Assembly: GCA_913777295.1 (NCBI GenBank)
Contig: CAJYRU010000004.1
Span: 1-38,470 of the forward strand
Length of the DNA: 38,470 nt
Source: an uncultured Sphingomonas sp.
GTDB lineage: Bacteria; Pseudomonadota; Alphaproteobacteria; Sphingomonadales; Sphingomonadaceae
Direction of reading: 5' to 3'
In this document: piece after piece, positions 1 through 8,371 of the stretch
Layout: every line of letters begins with the position of its first letter
How positions within the stretch are numbered: the stretch's first letter is position 1
Position numbers and translations under genes: made by a program
The notes under the pieces: model-generated
What the model was told of the DNA's origin: nothing
The model's database searches: none
What the model saw: only the letters and a program-made list of their open reading frames with translations

Positions 1-186
1 ACGCCCAACGACAATGTCGTCGAATATACGTCGGAGCTGGAGGAGGTCGATGACGACCATCACCAGCATCAGGTGCATGTCCCGAAGGCCGATACGATGG
101 ACCAGTGGGGGTCGGGCTTTGGCGGCCCGCAGACCATGCCGAAACCGTCGCCCGATGCTGGGCTGTGGCAGGCGGCGGTGGTGTAA
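1..186 (+). CDS. VOC-superfamily protein (extradiol dioxygenase-like), C-terminal fragment
   Basis: Frame 1 is open from the window edge to a TAA at 184-186 and gives the last 61 residues of a protein whose start lies outside the window. The motif NVVEYTSELE, with Glu at codon 8 (positions 22-24), looks like the last metal-binding strand of type I extradiol dioxygenases and other vicinal-oxygen-chelate proteins, where a Glu in this place completes the His-His-Glu iron site. A His-rich acidic stretch (DDDHHQHQ) and a WG-containing tail follow. The downstream genes encode hydrolases typical of aromatic ring-cleavage pathways, which fits a ring-cleavage dioxygenase. A glyoxalase-like member with another role cannot be excluded because the N-terminal domain is missing. 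Confidence 0.7.
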   Translation, partial: TPNDNVVEYTSELEEVDDDHHQHQVHVPKADTMDQWGSGFGGPQTMPKPSPDAGLWQAAVV

Positions 187-191
187 CGGCG

Positions 192-1349
192 ATGGCGCTG
201 TACGAACCCTTCCCGAACTATATCTGGAACCTGTCGGTTGCGATTGCGATGGAGTCGGGCGCACAGCTCGGCGAGATCATCGATATGTGCCAGCCGCTGA
301 AGGATGCGGCGGCCCGTGGTGCCGACGCCGGCACGCCGCAATTCATGGCGGCATGGGCATCGGTCGGCGAGAAGCTGATCGGGCTGGCCGCCGAGGACGA
401 GGCGAAGGGGCGTGCCTTTTCGGCGTCCAACAAGCTGGAGCGGGCGTCGCTCTATCTCTTCACCGCCGAACGGATGCAGGGGCATGGCGCGCCGGGTCGC
501 AAGGAAACCTATGCCCGGGCGAGGGAAGCGTTCGATCGGTCGACGGTGCTCGGGCAGCTGAACCGCGAGCGGGTGGAGATCCCGCTCGAAACCGGCACGA
601 TGCCCGCGCTCTATACCCGGGCACCGGGCGAGGGCCGAAAGCCGGTCGTGGTGTTCTGCAACGGTCTCGACAGCTGCAAGGAGCTGTTGTTCTGGACCCG
701 CCTGCCGCACGAACTGGCGCGGCGCGGCATCTCGACGCTGTGCGTCGACCAGCCCGGATCGGGCGAGGCGCTGCGCCTGCAGGACTTGGCCGTCGATCCG
801 CACAGCGAACATTGGGCGAGCAAGGCGGTCGACTGGCTCGAAGCACGGGACGATGTCGATCCGCAGCGGATCGGCATGACCGGTATTTCGCTGGGCGGTC
901 ATTTCGCCCCGCGCGCGGTCGCCTATGAACCGCGCTTCGCCAGTGGCGCGGTATGGGGTGCAAACCATAATTGGCGCGAGGTGCAGGACAAGCGCATGGC
1001 GCGCGAGGGCGAGAACCCGGTCCCGCATTACTGGAAGCACGTCCACTGGGCGTTCGGTGCCGCCGACCAGGACGATTTCCTCAGCCGTTCCGAGGCAATG
1101 AACCTCAACGGGCATATGGATCGCATCCGCGTGCCGTTCCTTGTCACGCACGGCGCCAACGACCGCCAGATCAGCGTCGCCTATGCCGACGACCTCTACG
1201 ACCAGCTGGTCAATTCGCCCCGCCGGGAAAAGGTGATCTTCACGGCGCGCGAGGGCGGGGTCGAGCACGTCGGCGCCGACAACATGGCCTATGGCCGCGA
1301 CCTGCTCGCCGACTGGTTCGCCGAAACGCTTGGGGATGCCACCGCATGA
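192..1349 (+). CDS. alpha/beta hydrolase of the FrsA / 2,6-dihydropseudooxynicotine hydrolase type
   Basis: This 385-residue protein has an all-helical N-terminal cap (about residues 1-130) followed by an alpha/beta hydrolase fold. The nucleophile elbow is GISLGG with Ser233. The likely acid is Asp324 (HGANDRQ) and the likely base His359 (VEHVGAD), so the triad is complete. The length and two-part layout match the family that holds FrsA-like esterases and the C-C bond hydrolase of nicotine catabolism. The ATG at 192 starts six bases after the VOC stop codon. An upstream in-frame ATG at 105 would run through the VOC gene and is unlikely. The 3' end overlaps the next start as ATGA, so translation is probably coupled. 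Cleavage of a ring-fission or beta-diketone-like product is an inference from context; simple esterase activity is also possible. Confidence 0.85.
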   Translation: MALYEPFPNYIWNLSVAIAMESGAQLGEIIDMCQPLKDAAARGADAGTPQFMAAWASVGEKLIGLAAEDEAKGRAFSASNKLERASLYLFTAERMQGHGAPGRKETYARAREAFDRSTVLGQLNRERVEIPLETGTMPALYTRAPGEGRKPVVVFCNGLDSCKELLFWTRLPHELARRGISTLCVDQPGSGEALRLQDLAVDPHSEHWASKAVDWLEARDDVDPQRIGMTGISLGGHFAPRAVAYEPRFASGAVWGANHNWREVQDKRMAREGENPVPHYWKHVHWAFGAADQDDFLSRSEAMNLNGHMDRIRVPFLVTHGANDRQISVAYADDLYDQLVNSPRREKVIFTAREGGVEHVGADNMAYGRDLLADWFAETLGDATA

Positions 1350-2131
1350 CCCGCCGCATCCTCGACCTGTCGATCGCGCTCGATCCCGATGTCGTTACCG
1401 ATCCGCCGTTCATGCGCCCGACCATTACCCGCCAGACCCATGCCGAGACGGTCGCCGAGGCGGCGATGTTCTTTCCCGGCATCACCGCCGACAAGATGGC
1501 TGGCGGCGAAGGCTTTGCCGCATCGGAGACGCTGACGCTCAGCACCCACAACGGCACGCATCTCGATGCGCCTTGGCATTATCATCCGACGCAGGATGGC
1601 GGAAAACCGGCGCTGACCATCGACGAGGTGCCGCTCGACTGGTGCTTGCAACCCGGCGTCAAGCTCGACTTCCGTGCATTTCCCGACGGCCATGTCGTCA
1701 CGGCCGCCGAGGTCGAGGCCGAACTGGCGCGCATCGGCCACACACTGCAACCGCTCGACATCGTGCTGGTCAACACCGCTGCCGGGGCGGCACTGGGCCG
1801 GCCCGACTTTTTGGGGAAGGGCTGCGGTATGGGCTATGAGGCGACCATGTACCTGACCTCGCGCGGGGTCCGCGTCACCGGCACCGATGCGTGGAGCTGG
1901 GACGCACCGTTCAGCCATACCGCCGCCAAAGTCGCGGAAACCGGCGACTATTCGCTGGTATGGGAAGGGCACAAGGCCGGGCGCGACATCGGCTATTGCC
2001 ACATGGAGAAGCTGACCAATCTGGACCAGCTGCCCGCTACCGGCTTCACCGTGTCGTGCCTGCCGGTCAAGGTGAAGCGCGGATCGGCGGGGTGGTGCCG
2101 TGCCGTCGCGATCTTCGAGGACGCAGCATGA
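1346..2131 (+). CDS. cyclase family protein (kynurenine-formamidase-like metal hydrolase)
   Basis: The 261-residue product carries the signature of the cyclase family (PF04199): H68-N-G-T-H72-L-D74-A-P-W-H78, which in characterised members binds the catalytic divalent metal. Members include bacterial kynurenine formamidase, isatin hydrolase and polyketide cyclases, and they hydrolyse amide or ester bonds or close rings. The start overlaps the preceding hydrolase stop (ATGA at 1346-1349), and the stop overlaps the next start in the same way (2128-2131). The three genes are therefore one translationally coupled unit. The substrate is not visible from sequence; an intermediate of aromatic ring degradation is the most economical guess. 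No signal peptide is seen, so it is probably cytoplasmic. Confidence 0.85.
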   Translation: MTRRILDLSIALDPDVVTDPPFMRPTITRQTHAETVAEAAMFFPGITADKMAGGEGFAASETLTLSTHNGTHLDAPWHYHPTQDGGKPALTIDEVPLDWCLQPGVKLDFRAFPDGHVVTAAEVEAELARIGHTLQPLDIVLVNTAAGAALGRPDFLGKGCGMGYEATMYLTSRGVRVTGTDAWSWDAPFSHTAAKVAETGDYSLVWEGHKAGRDIGYCHMEKLTNLDQLPATGFTVSCLPVKVKRGSAGWCRAVAIFEDAA

Positions 2132-3066
2132 AGCTCGCGACCCGCGCCGATGGCAGCCGCGACGGCACGCTGGTCGTCGTATCGGGCGATGGTGCACGCG
2201 GCCTGCCCGCCGGCATGACGCTGCAGGCGGCACTCGACGACTGGAGCCGGACCGAACCGGCGCTGCGGGCGCTTTCCGAGCGGTTGGCGGCGGGACAGGG
2301 CGAGCCGCTCGAACCCGCCACGCTGCTCGCCCCGCTGCCCCGCGCCTGGCAGTGGCTCGATGGTTCAGCGTTCTCCACACATGGCCAATTGATGCAGCAG
2401 GCGTTCAAGCTGCCGCCGATCGAGACGGACAGGCCGCTGATGTACCAGGGTATGTCGCACCGCTTCCTGTCGGGCCGCGAGGATGTGCCGTTCCCGAGCG
2501 AAGCCGATGGCATCGATTTCGAAGGCGAGTTCGCGGTCGTCACCGGCGATGTGCCGATGGGCTGTACGCCCGACGACGCGCTGGGCCATGTCCGCCTGGT
2601 CCTGCTCCTCAACGACTGGTCGCTGCGCACCATCGCTCCGGTCGAAATGAAGACCGGCTTCGGGTGGGTCCAGGCCAAGCCCGCCTGCTCGGTCGCGCCC
2701 TATGCGGTGACGCCGGATGCATTGGGCGAGGCGTGGCGCGAGGGCCGCGTCTGCCTGCCGCTGACCGTCGAGATCAACGGCACATGGTTCGGTAGTCCCG
2801 TGGGCAATGCGATGGCGGTCGGCTTTCACGACCTGATCGCCCATGCCGCCCGCACCCGCGACCTGCCGGCCGGGACCATCATCGGATCGGGCACGGTGTC
2901 CAACGCCGACCATGCCGAGGTCGGGTCGACCTGCCTGTCCGAACGCCGTGCCATCGACGCGATCGCCGGACGGCCGATGACCCCGTTTCTCCGCTTCGGA
3001 GACCGGGTGACGATGTACGCAGGCGATAGCTTCGGGCGGATCGATCAGCAGGTCGTCGCCGCATGA
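2128..3066 (+). CDS. fumarylacetoacetate hydrolase family protein
   Basis: This 312-residue protein has the fumarylacetoacetase C-terminal fold from about residue 100. The metal site is visible as IDFEGEFAVV with Glu132 and Glu134, and LNDWSLR with Asp163; the conserved IIGSGTVSN stretch is near residue 255. Family members cleave acylpyruvates and beta-diketones or act as hydratases and decarboxylases in meta-cleavage pathways, using Mg or Mn. The N-terminal domain of about 100 residues is like that of fumarylacetoacetase-type proteins with an extra N-terminal region. It overlaps the cyclase gene by four bases. Together with the VOC protein and alpha/beta hydrolase it makes a plausible lower pathway for an aromatic compound. 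The exact reaction cannot be chosen from sequence alone. Confidence 0.85.
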   Translation: MKLATRADGSRDGTLVVVSGDGARGLPAGMTLQAALDDWSRTEPALRALSERLAAGQGEPLEPATLLAPLPRAWQWLDGSAFSTHGQLMQQAFKLPPIETDRPLMYQGMSHRFLSGREDVPFPSEADGIDFEGEFAVVTGDVPMGCTPDDALGHVRLVLLLNDWSLRTIAPVEMKTGFGWVQAKPACSVAPYAVTPDALGEAWREGRVCLPLTVEINGTWFGSPVGNAMAVGFHDLIAHAARTRDLPAGTIIGSGTVSNADHAEVGSTCLSERRAIDAIAGRPMTPFLRFGDRVTMYAGDSFGRIDQQVVAA

Positions 3067-3143
3067 CAGACGACAGGACACCATAGCGCCAACCCCGCCA
3101 CCGGCACGGACGATGCCGGGGCGGACATCATGGGAGAAGGACG

Positions 3144-3262
3144 ATGCGAATGAACGATCAGCCCGGCCGACGCCGGTTCGACGATGCGCGCTGTGCCGCC
3201 ATGGCGCTCACTGCGCTCACCGCCCTCGTTGGATCATTCTGGATGGCCGGCATCCTGTTCTG

Positions 3263-3263
<1 letters not shown>
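3144..3263 (+). CDS. small membrane protein, 39 residues
   Basis: An ATG at 3144 is preceded by a strong Shine-Dalgarno sequence (GGGAGAAGG, 3131-3139). The 39-residue product has a basic N-terminal part (QPGRRRF) and one hydrophobic segment, about residues 18-39, ending right at the stop. Its TGA overlaps the ATG of the following carboxylesterase as TGATG (3261-3265), so it is placed like a translationally coupled leader gene. I do not recognise the family. It may be a real membrane microprotein, or a reading frame whose main role is to couple translation of the esterase. The strong ribosome binding site and exact overlap argue that it is translated. Confidence 0.5.
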
Positions 3264-4824
<1,561 letters not shown>

Positions 4825-4831
4825 TGCGAAG

Positions 4832-4860
4832 AGCGGCGGCGCGACGTTCGCGCCGCCGCT
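4832..4860 (+). terminator. strong GC hairpin after the esterase pseudogene
   Basis: A perfect 13-bp stem (4832-4844 with 4848-4860) and a three-base loop (CGT) lie eight bases after the pseudogene stop. No T-run follows, so it would be an intrinsic terminator without a U-tract or an RNA-end stabiliser. It separates the hydrolase operon from the TIM-barrel genes. Confidence 0.6.
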
Positions 4861-4992
4861 GTCCCGATGCGTTGCCGTGCTTGATTATCGCACCGAACCT
4901 TGTACGAACTACCGAACAAAATAGCGGGCGCGGACTCGCCAGGCATACGGGTGCGGTGCGCACCACGGGGCCGTAGAATGGGAGAGGGTCCT

Positions 4993-5766
4993 ATGTCTGC
5001 GGTATATCCATTATCCACCTGCATCGAATGGCAGTTCGCCGAAGTGGGCGACCTGGCCCAGCGGCTGCGTGCCGCGAAGAACGCAGGATTCGAATTCGCC
5101 GAATTCCACCTGTGGCGCGACAAGCCGATCGAGGCGATGGCATCGGCGCTGGACGAAACCGGTATGCGGCTGACCAGCCTGTGCGTCGATCCGCGCCGCT
5201 CGATCGTCGACCCGGCCGAACGCGACGCGATGGTCATGGCGGTGCGCGAGACGATCGACGCCACCACGATCCTCGGCAAGCCGAACCTGATCGTCGCATC
5301 GGGCTTTCGCGTAGAAGGACTGAGCGAGGAAGAGCATTTCGCCAACGCCGTCACCGCCCTGCGCGCTGCGGCCGATGCGGCCGAGGAAGCGGGCGTCATG
5401 CTGCTGCTCGAACCGCTCAACACCCGGCTGTTCGCAACCATGTATCTGGTCAGCACCAAGCTCGGCCTCGATCTGGTCGAAGCGGTGAACAGCCCGAACC
5501 TGCGCCTGCTCTACGACATCTGGCACAGCGCCGTGATGGGCGAGGACATGGCCGAAGTGCTCTCCGGTCGCATCCACCTGGTCGGCCATGTCCAGGCCGC
5601 CGACATGCCTGACCGCAACGAACCCGGCACCGGCACGCTCGACTGGGCAGAGGTCATGCGCACGTTGCGCGCGGTGGGATATGACGGGGCCATCGGCCTC
5701 GAGTATTTCCCGACGATGCCGATGGCGCAGTCGTTCGATCAGTCGCGGCGAATGCTCGCCGACTAA
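4993..5766 (+). CDS. hydroxypyruvate isomerase-like TIM-barrel protein
   Basis: The 257-residue product belongs to the xylose-isomerase-like TIM-barrel superfamily (PF01261). Its putative metal ligands, Glu140 (LLLEPLN), Asp175 (LLYDIWH), Gln201 (GHVQAAD) and Glu237 (GLEYFP), lie at nearly the same numbers as E142, D177, Q203 and E240 of E. coli hydroxypyruvate isomerase, and the total length agrees. The chosen ATG follows GGGAGAGGG; an upstream in-frame start at 4900 lacks this. Hydroxypyruvate isomerase interconverts hydroxypyruvate and tartronate semialdehyde, but relatives epimerise or isomerise keto-sugars. Given the deglycosidase genes downstream, a role in processing the released keto-sugar is a reasonable inference. 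Confidence 0.85.
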   Translation: MSAVYPLSTCIEWQFAEVGDLAQRLRAAKNAGFEFAEFHLWRDKPIEAMASALDETGMRLTSLCVDPRRSIVDPAERDAMVMAVRETIDATTILGKPNLIVASGFRVEGLSEEEHFANAVTALRAAADAAEEAGVMLLLEPLNTRLFATMYLVSTKLGLDLVEAVNSPNLRLLYDIWHSAVMGEDMAEVLSGRIHLVGHVQAADMPDRNEPGTGTLDWAEVMRTLRAVGYDGAIGLEYFPTMPMAQSFDQSRRMLAD

Positions 5767-5832
5767 GGCAGGCGCCGCCCGCCTTTACTTCCGGCGCGGC
5801 CAACCGCGCCTCATCCGTTGCGGAAGCCATTC

Positions 5833-6789
5833 ATGCACAGCGATCAATTCGCGATGAGCCTCGATCTCATCAATCGCCATTACCAGGAACCCAACCGGAA
5901 CCGGTATGAGAGCAAGTATTTCTGGGAGGAACTCTACCCGCTGATCGGCGCGTCGGGGTTTCGCTCGATCGAAATCCCCTATGAGCCGGTGTGGCAGTTC
6001 GGCGGGCGCAGCGGCGTGCCGATGAACCGCTACTGCATCAACACCAAATATGAGAATGCCGACAACTATCGCGCGGCGCTGGCGAAGGGGGATGTCGACC
6101 GGGTGGTCGGGGTCACGTTCGATCCCAACCTGTTCATGCGCAATGCCAACCTCGACTTCTATTTCGGGGCTACCGGGCATTTCGCGGGTGAGGCGCTGGG
6201 CCATGCCGCCGATCTCGGCGCCGACTATTTCGCGATCAGCCCGTCGGCCTTTTACGGGCGCATCGCCCATTATCACCCCGACCTGGCGGACCGGCTCGAA
6301 GCCTTTACCGACCGGGTGGTAGCTTTGCTCGAAGGGCTGACGGCCAAGGCCGAGGCGACGGGCGTCGCGTTGGTGCTGCGCAACGAATATTGGAGCGTGT
6401 TCCGCGGCGAACGCATCCTCGCACTACTCGACCGGCTGCCTGCCGGCGTTAGGGTCGATGTGGACGCCGCCCATCTGACGATCGCCGGGATCGACCCGGC
6501 GGCGTTCATCACCGCGCACCGCGATCGCATCGGCTGCGTCCATCTGACCGACACCGCCTTCGTCGACGATGCGGAAACGTGGAAGACGCCCAACCCGGAA
6601 TTTCCCGCGCACCGCGCGACGCAGGTGTTTCGCGATCCTGGTACCGGCAAGGTCGACCTGCCCGGTATCGTCCGCCTGCTGGACCAACTGGGCTATGCCG
6701 GGCCGGTCGTCTGCAGCGCCCGACAGACGCGCGACCCGTTCCGCGCGCTGCTGCGTACGCGCGCGCTTCTGAACCATTTGCAGAATTAA
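5833..6789 (+). CDS. sugar phosphate isomerase/epimerase-like TIM-barrel protein, atypical metal site
   Basis: This is a 318-residue xylose-isomerase-like TIM-barrel protein. The first three ligand positions can be placed: Glu185 (LRNEYW), Asp211 (RVDVDAAH) and His237 (CVHLTD). Where the fourth ligand Glu is expected after the last strand, the sequence reads VVCSARQTRDP (around residue 292), with no acidic residue aligned. The metal site is therefore incomplete or built differently. The ATG at 5833 is preceded by GGAAG at good spacing; a TTG at 5818 is less likely. It sits 66 bases after the first TIM-barrel gene and 19 before the next, in one apparent operon. The substrate is unknown; a keto-sugar or cyclitol is plausible. 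Confidence 0.75.
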   Translation: MHSDQFAMSLDLINRHYQEPNRNRYESKYFWEELYPLIGASGFRSIEIPYEPVWQFGGRSGVPMNRYCINTKYENADNYRAALAKGDVDRVVGVTFDPNLFMRNANLDFYFGATGHFAGEALGHAADLGADYFAISPSAFYGRIAHYHPDLADRLEAFTDRVVALLEGLTAKAEATGVALVLRNEYWSVFRGERILALLDRLPAGVRVDVDAAHLTIAGIDPAAFITAHRDRIGCVHLTDTAFVDDAETWKTPNPEFPAHRATQVFRDPGTGKVDLPGIVRLLDQLGYAGPVVCSARQTRDPFRALLRTRALLNHLQN

Positions 6790-6808
6790 GCCGGACGGAG
6801 TCTCCGCG

Positions 6809-7732
6809 ATGCCCAACATCCGCTATGCCAACATGTGCCACTGGAAGACCATTCCCTATCGGAAGATCGATAACTTCCGCGAATTCTATTACGAGGACAA
6901 GACCAACACCGCCTATTACTCCGACTGGGACACGATCCTGAAATATCAGGCTGCGCTCGGTTTTGACGGGATCGAGATCGCGCCGTGGGACCTGGCCGAT
7001 ATCCTGCCGTTGTTCGGATCGCCCGAGAATTTCACCGCCTTTGCCAAGGATCGCGGGGTCGAGGTGATCGGTATGTTCCACGGCGCGCACGCTTCGCACC
7101 AGGCGGACCATTTCGACGAGGCGGTCCGTTCGGGGCGTGAGGCGGTCGACACGATCGTGAAGTTCGGCGGCAGCTACATGAACACCTGCCCTACGCAGAA
7201 TTATTACGGATCGGGTCCGCTGACCCGTGAAGAAGTGCAGCAATGCGCCCAGGTCATGAACGAGATCGGTCGCTACGCTACCGATCACGGGGTAAAGATC
7301 GGGCTGCACAACGAGTTCTTCTGCGCGATCAACCTGCCCAACCACCGCGAACTGATCGAATCCACCGATCCGCGCTATGTGCATTACTGCCTCGACACCG
7401 CGCAGGTGGCGATCATGGGCGAAGATTTGCTGACCTTCTACCGCGACTATCGCGACCGCATCAGCACCTTCCATCTGAAAGACACGGCGTCGGAGCGCCA
7501 GCCCGACAGCGTGCGCTATGCGCAGGACCCGGAGATCACGGATGACGGCACGCGCTGGTTCTGGGAACCGGGGCTGGGCACGCTCGACCTGGCGGGCCTG
7601 TACCGCCTGCTGAAGGAGGACGGGTTCAAGGGCTGGATGTCGATCGAATATGACGGGTCGCCCGACCTGCTCGCATCGATGGCACTGACACGCTACCATC
7701 TCGATACGGTACTGCGGCCGATCTACGATTGA
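6809..7732 (+). CDS. sugar phosphate isomerase/epimerase family protein
   Basis: The 307-residue TIM-barrel protein carries a full set of putative divalent-metal ligands: Glu169 (GLHNEFF), Asp196 (YCLDTAQ), His222 (TFHLKDT) and Glu280 (MSIEYDG). This is the usual Glu-Asp-His-Glu arrangement of epimerases and isomerases such as D-psicose 3-epimerase and inosose dehydratase (IolE). The HLKD and SIEYDG motifs are the familiar markers of that group. It is the last gene of a three-gene TIM-barrel run and is followed directly by a terminator hairpin. The neighbouring deglycosidase suggests a substrate derived from an oxidised glucosyl group, but the sequence does not fix this. Confidence 0.85.
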   Translation: MPNIRYANMCHWKTIPYRKIDNFREFYYEDKTNTAYYSDWDTILKYQAALGFDGIEIAPWDLADILPLFGSPENFTAFAKDRGVEVIGMFHGAHASHQADHFDEAVRSGREAVDTIVKFGGSYMNTCPTQNYYGSGPLTREEVQQCAQVMNEIGRYATDHGVKIGLHNEFFCAINLPNHRELIESTDPRYVHYCLDTAQVAIMGEDLLTFYRDYRDRISTFHLKDTASERQPDSVRYAQDPEITDDGTRWFWEPGLGTLDLAGLYRLLKEDGFKGWMSIEYDGSPDLLASMALTRYHLDTVLRPIYD

Positions 7733-7740
7733 ACGATCGG

Positions 7741-7774
7741 GGGAAGCATCGGCCAGGCCGAATTGCTTCCCTTT
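7741..7774 (+). terminator. intrinsic terminator of the TIM-barrel operon
   Basis: GGGAAGCA (7741-7748) pairs with TGCTTCCC (7764-7771). An inner stem TCGGCC/GGCCGA (7749-7754 with 7756-7761) continues it past a two-base bulge. TTT follows. It starts eight bases after the stop at 7732. Confidence 0.75.
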
Positions 7775-8287
7775 GATCGGAACATGCGCCGCGAGATTCT
7801 GACGAATCGTGGGCAGGCGACGCTAAGCCGACCATCGCTGATGCCGACCACTGCCGTATAGCCGGCGGCTTCGTATCGTCGGGATCAGGACCGGCAGCGC
7901 CCCCCTTAGCTACTTCGACGGTAGGCAGTACGACCTGAAACACGACACTGTGTTCAGTTGATTGGCTCAACTTGCGCATTTGCACTACGTGCCGTGCAGC
8001 ACGTTTGGTGCCTCGGCGTTTGGTGCAGAGACATGCGCACGCGCAATCCGGGCGGCTATGCTGCCGATCGGTGCAAGAATGCTTGCATGAAAAAACCCCC
8101 CGGCGCTGCCTCACTCCCTCCTTTCCACCATCGCCCCTGTCGCGACGATCCTCGTTTTGCCTTGCTTGGTCCTTTTCCTCGCCGAACCCGTCGGACGGTA
8201 GTCAGCTACTGTCCGTACCGCAGGGTGCGCCTTTCACGGACTACTCACCGTATCGACTGACCGGCGTGGCGACGCGTCAAAGGCCGC
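7775..8287. other. long non-coding stretch before the TonB-dependent receptor
   Basis: About 510 bases hold no reading frame that looks protein-like, in either direction. There is a short hairpin GCAAG-AATG-CTTGC near 8072-8085 followed by A- and C-runs. No known riboswitch pattern was recognised. Long leaders before receptor genes can host regulatory RNAs, but nothing specific is supported here. Confidence 0.4.
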
Positions 8288-8315
8288 TTGACTCGCCAAT
8301 TAAGAGAATTAGAGT
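8288..8315 (+). promoter_or_regulatory. putative sigma70-type promoter of the TonB-dependent receptor
   Basis: TTGACT (8288-8293) and TAGAGT (8310-8315) are spaced by 16 bases, giving 5/6 and 4/6 matches to the -35 and -10 consensus. Transcription would begin near 8322, leaving a leader of about 50 bases that contains the small palindrome TGCGGG-AAATTA-CCCGCA (8335-8352) just before the ribosome binding site. The palindrome could be an operator or a small RNA hairpin. Confidence 0.4.
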
Positions 8316-8371
8316 AACTGTTCTACTAATGTGATGCGGGAAATTACCCGCACGCGAAAGGGAAGGGGATT

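Noticed and set aside
105..191. N-terminal extension of the alpha/beta hydrolase
   Set aside because: It would overlap the last 27 codons of the VOC gene in another frame and adds a Gly/Trp-rich tail not seen in the family; the ATG at 192 fits better.
69..1268. 399-residue open frame antisense to the alpha/beta hydrolase
   Set aside because: The plus strand has a full catalytic triad and coupled starts; the minus translation matches nothing recognisable.
8072..8098. Hairpin GCAAG-AATG-CTTGC followed by A- and C-runs
   Set aside because: The stem is only five base pairs and the following run is A, not T, on the coding strand; it is not a convincing terminator or riboswitch.
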